A DNA stretch of 6,892 nucleotides from Thermoplasmatota archaeon (GTDB taxonomy: Archaea > Thermoplasmatota > Thermoplasmata > RBG-16-68-12 > JAJISG01): the NCBI GenBank assembly GCA_022848835.1, contig JAJISG010000066.1, positions 1-6,892 of the forward strand, read 5' to 3'. Made by a program: the position numbers and the translations under genes. Of the stretch, positions 5,430 to 6,892 are shown in pieces (the stretch's first letter is position 1; every line of letters begins with the position of its first letter). The notes under the pieces were generated by a model. It did not search any database and had not been told where the DNA came from. It worked only from the letters and a program-made list of their open reading frames with translations.

Positions 5430-6892
5430 ATGATCGAGATGCAGTCCTACGATACTCCCAGGCTTTTGCGAATTGCCCGGCGCTTCAACCTCTACCTCTT
5501 TGTGGGAATTCTGATCGTGATATCGGCCCTGGGCCTCGGTGTCTGGGAGTCCACTGTCCTTCAGACTGCTCACAACCTAGAGGTCGCTGGCGCGACTGGC
5601 ACCGCGCAGTACACCCAGGCCACACAGATCGAGGATATCCTCAGGATCATAACCCCCACATGGAACTTCTTCGGCCTGGGTTTCCTGACGTTTGGCATCG
5701 GCATGTCCATCGTCTTGATTATCTCCAACCTGAAGGGGACGGGAAGGGAGGCGATGGTCGCCTACATGCAGGCCTTCCCAGGTAGCAGGTTGCCTATGCC
5801 GCGGGAGCCTGGATTCGCTAGGGCCTTCCCCAAGTTGATGTTCCTGGGCCTCATCCTCCTAGCAATCAACTTCCTGTTTGCCCTCTTCGGAGGACTGGCG
5901 ACAGCCGGAATCATCGATCTGACATTTGCCGGGTTCACCGCCGCCTCGTGGGGCGCCTTCGTGGAGGTCCTGAGGACGCCTCAGAGGCCTGCTACTCTCT
6001 CCTTCATAGTTCTGGGCATAGGCCTCAGTCTTGCGACTATCGTTTACAATCTGCGGTTGCAGGCTCGCATGCTGCCAAAGCTCATGGGCTCGCTATCCTC
6101 CGGGAAGCCCATGGAGCAGCGGGGATCCCTGGTCCCTGGCCTACCCAGATTCCCCTTTGCCCTCCTCGCCGCCGGGTTCATCATCACTCTCTCTGCGAGC
6201 TATCCGGTGGGCCTTCTCGGGGCGATGGCGAGGTCGAGTCTGGTGGGAGGAGCCGCCAGCCCAGCAGCCGCCCAACAGCTGGCATGGGCAACCGCGCTGT
6301 TCCCTGTAATGGCTGTGACTGGAATTGTGATCATGCTAGCAGGGATCGTTTACTGGCTGCTCCTCATAATCCAGGCACTCCGGGACCAGCGAAGGCTGGT
6401 CCTGACTATGGGGTCCACGTTGGCCGGTACACAGGCCGCCCCCCTGGAACAGCCTCTGTGGCCCGAGAGGGTCGCGGGTTATCTCGCGGGTGGCGGGGTG
6501 CTGACCCTGCTGCTCCTGTTCATCCCAGCCTCCCTCTTGATCTTCATCCGCTGGGAGGTTCTCCGCCTCCAGGGCGCCATAGGGGATGCCTTCCTGGATC
6601 TGGATTTCATGAAGAACTTTCTGGGCACGCTGATTCCAGACATGCGCTTCCTCGGCATGTCCCTGGTGATGCTTGCCATCGGCCTCACACTCGTCGTAAT
6701 AGTGGTCAACCTCAAGGGCATGGGCTCGATCCTACCTGGTACCATGGCGAGGATCTTGAGCAGCCAGGGTAAGGCGGTCGGGCCGGTGATCTCTGATCCG
6801 GATGAAGGCGACGTCAAATCTCGGGCCGAGGAGACCATGAAGCGCTTCCCCAAGAAGCTCTTCGTACCGCTCCTCTTTGGAGCCCTCATCCT
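5430..6892 (+). CDS. Large repeat-containing membrane protein (runs off right edge)
   Basis: The frame from ATG 5430 stays open for 487 codons to the window end. The product is strongly hydrophobic, with about nine membrane segments (about 20-38, 78-99, 133-158, 190-207, 240-268, 285-317, 348-373, 404-426, 472 onward). I do not recognise the family. It is built from a repeated unit of about 105-130 residues: a Gly-rich helix ending in I/V-x-N-L-K/R (GIGMSIVLIISNLKG 89-103; GIGLSLATIVYNLR 196-209; AIGLTLVVIVVNLKG 416-430; a diverged copy VYWLLLIIQALRD 307-319), a polar linker, then a second helix usually begun by F-P (FPKLMFLGLILLA 133-145; FPFALLAAGFIITL 241-254; FPKKLFVPLLFG 473-484; a diverged copy near 343). 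Leaderless start at 5430; Met4 (5439) is an alternative. A 274-codon open frame in another phase (5948-6772) is a shadow. Function unknown. Confidence 0.8.
   Translation, partial: MIEMQSYDTPRLLRIARRFNLYLFVGILIVISALGLGVWESTVLQTAHNLEVAGATGTAQYTQATQIEDILRIITPTWNFFGLGFLTFGIGMSIVLIISNLKGTGREAMVAYMQAFPGSRLPMPREPGFARAFPKLMFLGLILLAINFLFALFGGLATAGIIDLTFAGFTAASWGAFVEVLRTPQRPATLSFIVLGIGLSLATIVYNLRLQARMLPKLMGSLSSGKPMEQRGSLVPGLPRFPFALLAAGFIITLSASYPVGLLGAMARSSLVGGAASPAAAQQLAWATALFPVMAVTGIVIMLAGIVYWLLLIIQALRDQRRLVLTMGSTLAGTQAAPLEQPLWPERVAGYLAGGGVLTLLLLFIPASLLIFIRWEVLRLQGAIGDAFLDLDFMKNFLGTLIPDMRFLGMSLVMLAIGLTLVVIVVNLKGMGSILPGTMARILSSQGKAVGPVISDPDEGDVKSRAEETMKRFPKKLFVPLLFGALI

Noticed and set aside
5948..6772. 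274-codon open frame in another phase inside the last gene
   Set aside because: Its translation is rich in Gly, Pro, Arg and His without motifs. The 5430 frame is open across the whole stretch with repeated hydrophobic helices and conserved-looking motifs, so the other is a high-GC shadow.
1..6892. CRISPR array, insertion sequence, rRNA or defence island
   Set aside because: No regularly spaced repeats, no transposase motifs with terminal inverted repeats, no rRNA sequence and no defence-family domains were found.

Overview
This window looks archaeal. The evidence is a tRNA gene with no encoded CCA, AT-rich TATA-like boxes 24-32 bases upstream of several start codons (leaderless or nearly leaderless mRNAs), a mix of leaderless and Shine-Dalgarno-led genes, and an N-terminal integrase fragment of the type common in archaeal chromosomes. 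Base composition is moderately GC-rich. I cannot assign a lineage from sequence alone; a Thermoplasmata-like or other uncultured archaeon is only a guess. The gene content is ordinary accessory and metabolic: no rRNA, CRISPR array, insertion sequence or obvious defence locus is visible.

Layout from left to right. A tyrosine-recombinase (integrase) gene runs off the left edge on the minus strand (start at 173). It lies just downstream of, and in the same direction as, a tRNA-Ala(CGC) gene (216-287). About 340 bases of apparently non-coding DNA follow. A minus-strand NicO/UreH-type nickel/cobalt transporter (630-1307) and a plus-strand GH15 glucoamylase/trehalase-type glycoside hydrolase (1460-3253) are divergently transcribed from a 152-base region with one TATA-like box per gene. 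A minus-strand VOC (glyoxalase-fold) protein (3449-3829) and an unrecognised minus-strand multi-pass membrane protein (3989-4813) come next, each with its own promoter-like box and ribosome binding site. On the plus strand, a small dodecin (5058-5264) is followed by a large membrane protein (5430 to beyond 6892) that leaves the window on the right and is built from repeated two-helix units.

The genes do not form one clear pathway; most have their own promoter. The points most worth following are the repeat architecture of the right-edge membrane protein, the dodecin that lacks both canonical flavin-contacting side chains, and the integrase next to the tRNA-Ala, which could mark the border of an integrated element. 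Two of the most interesting genes (the integrase fragment and the repeat membrane protein) run off the window edges and were translated by hand from the raw sequence.
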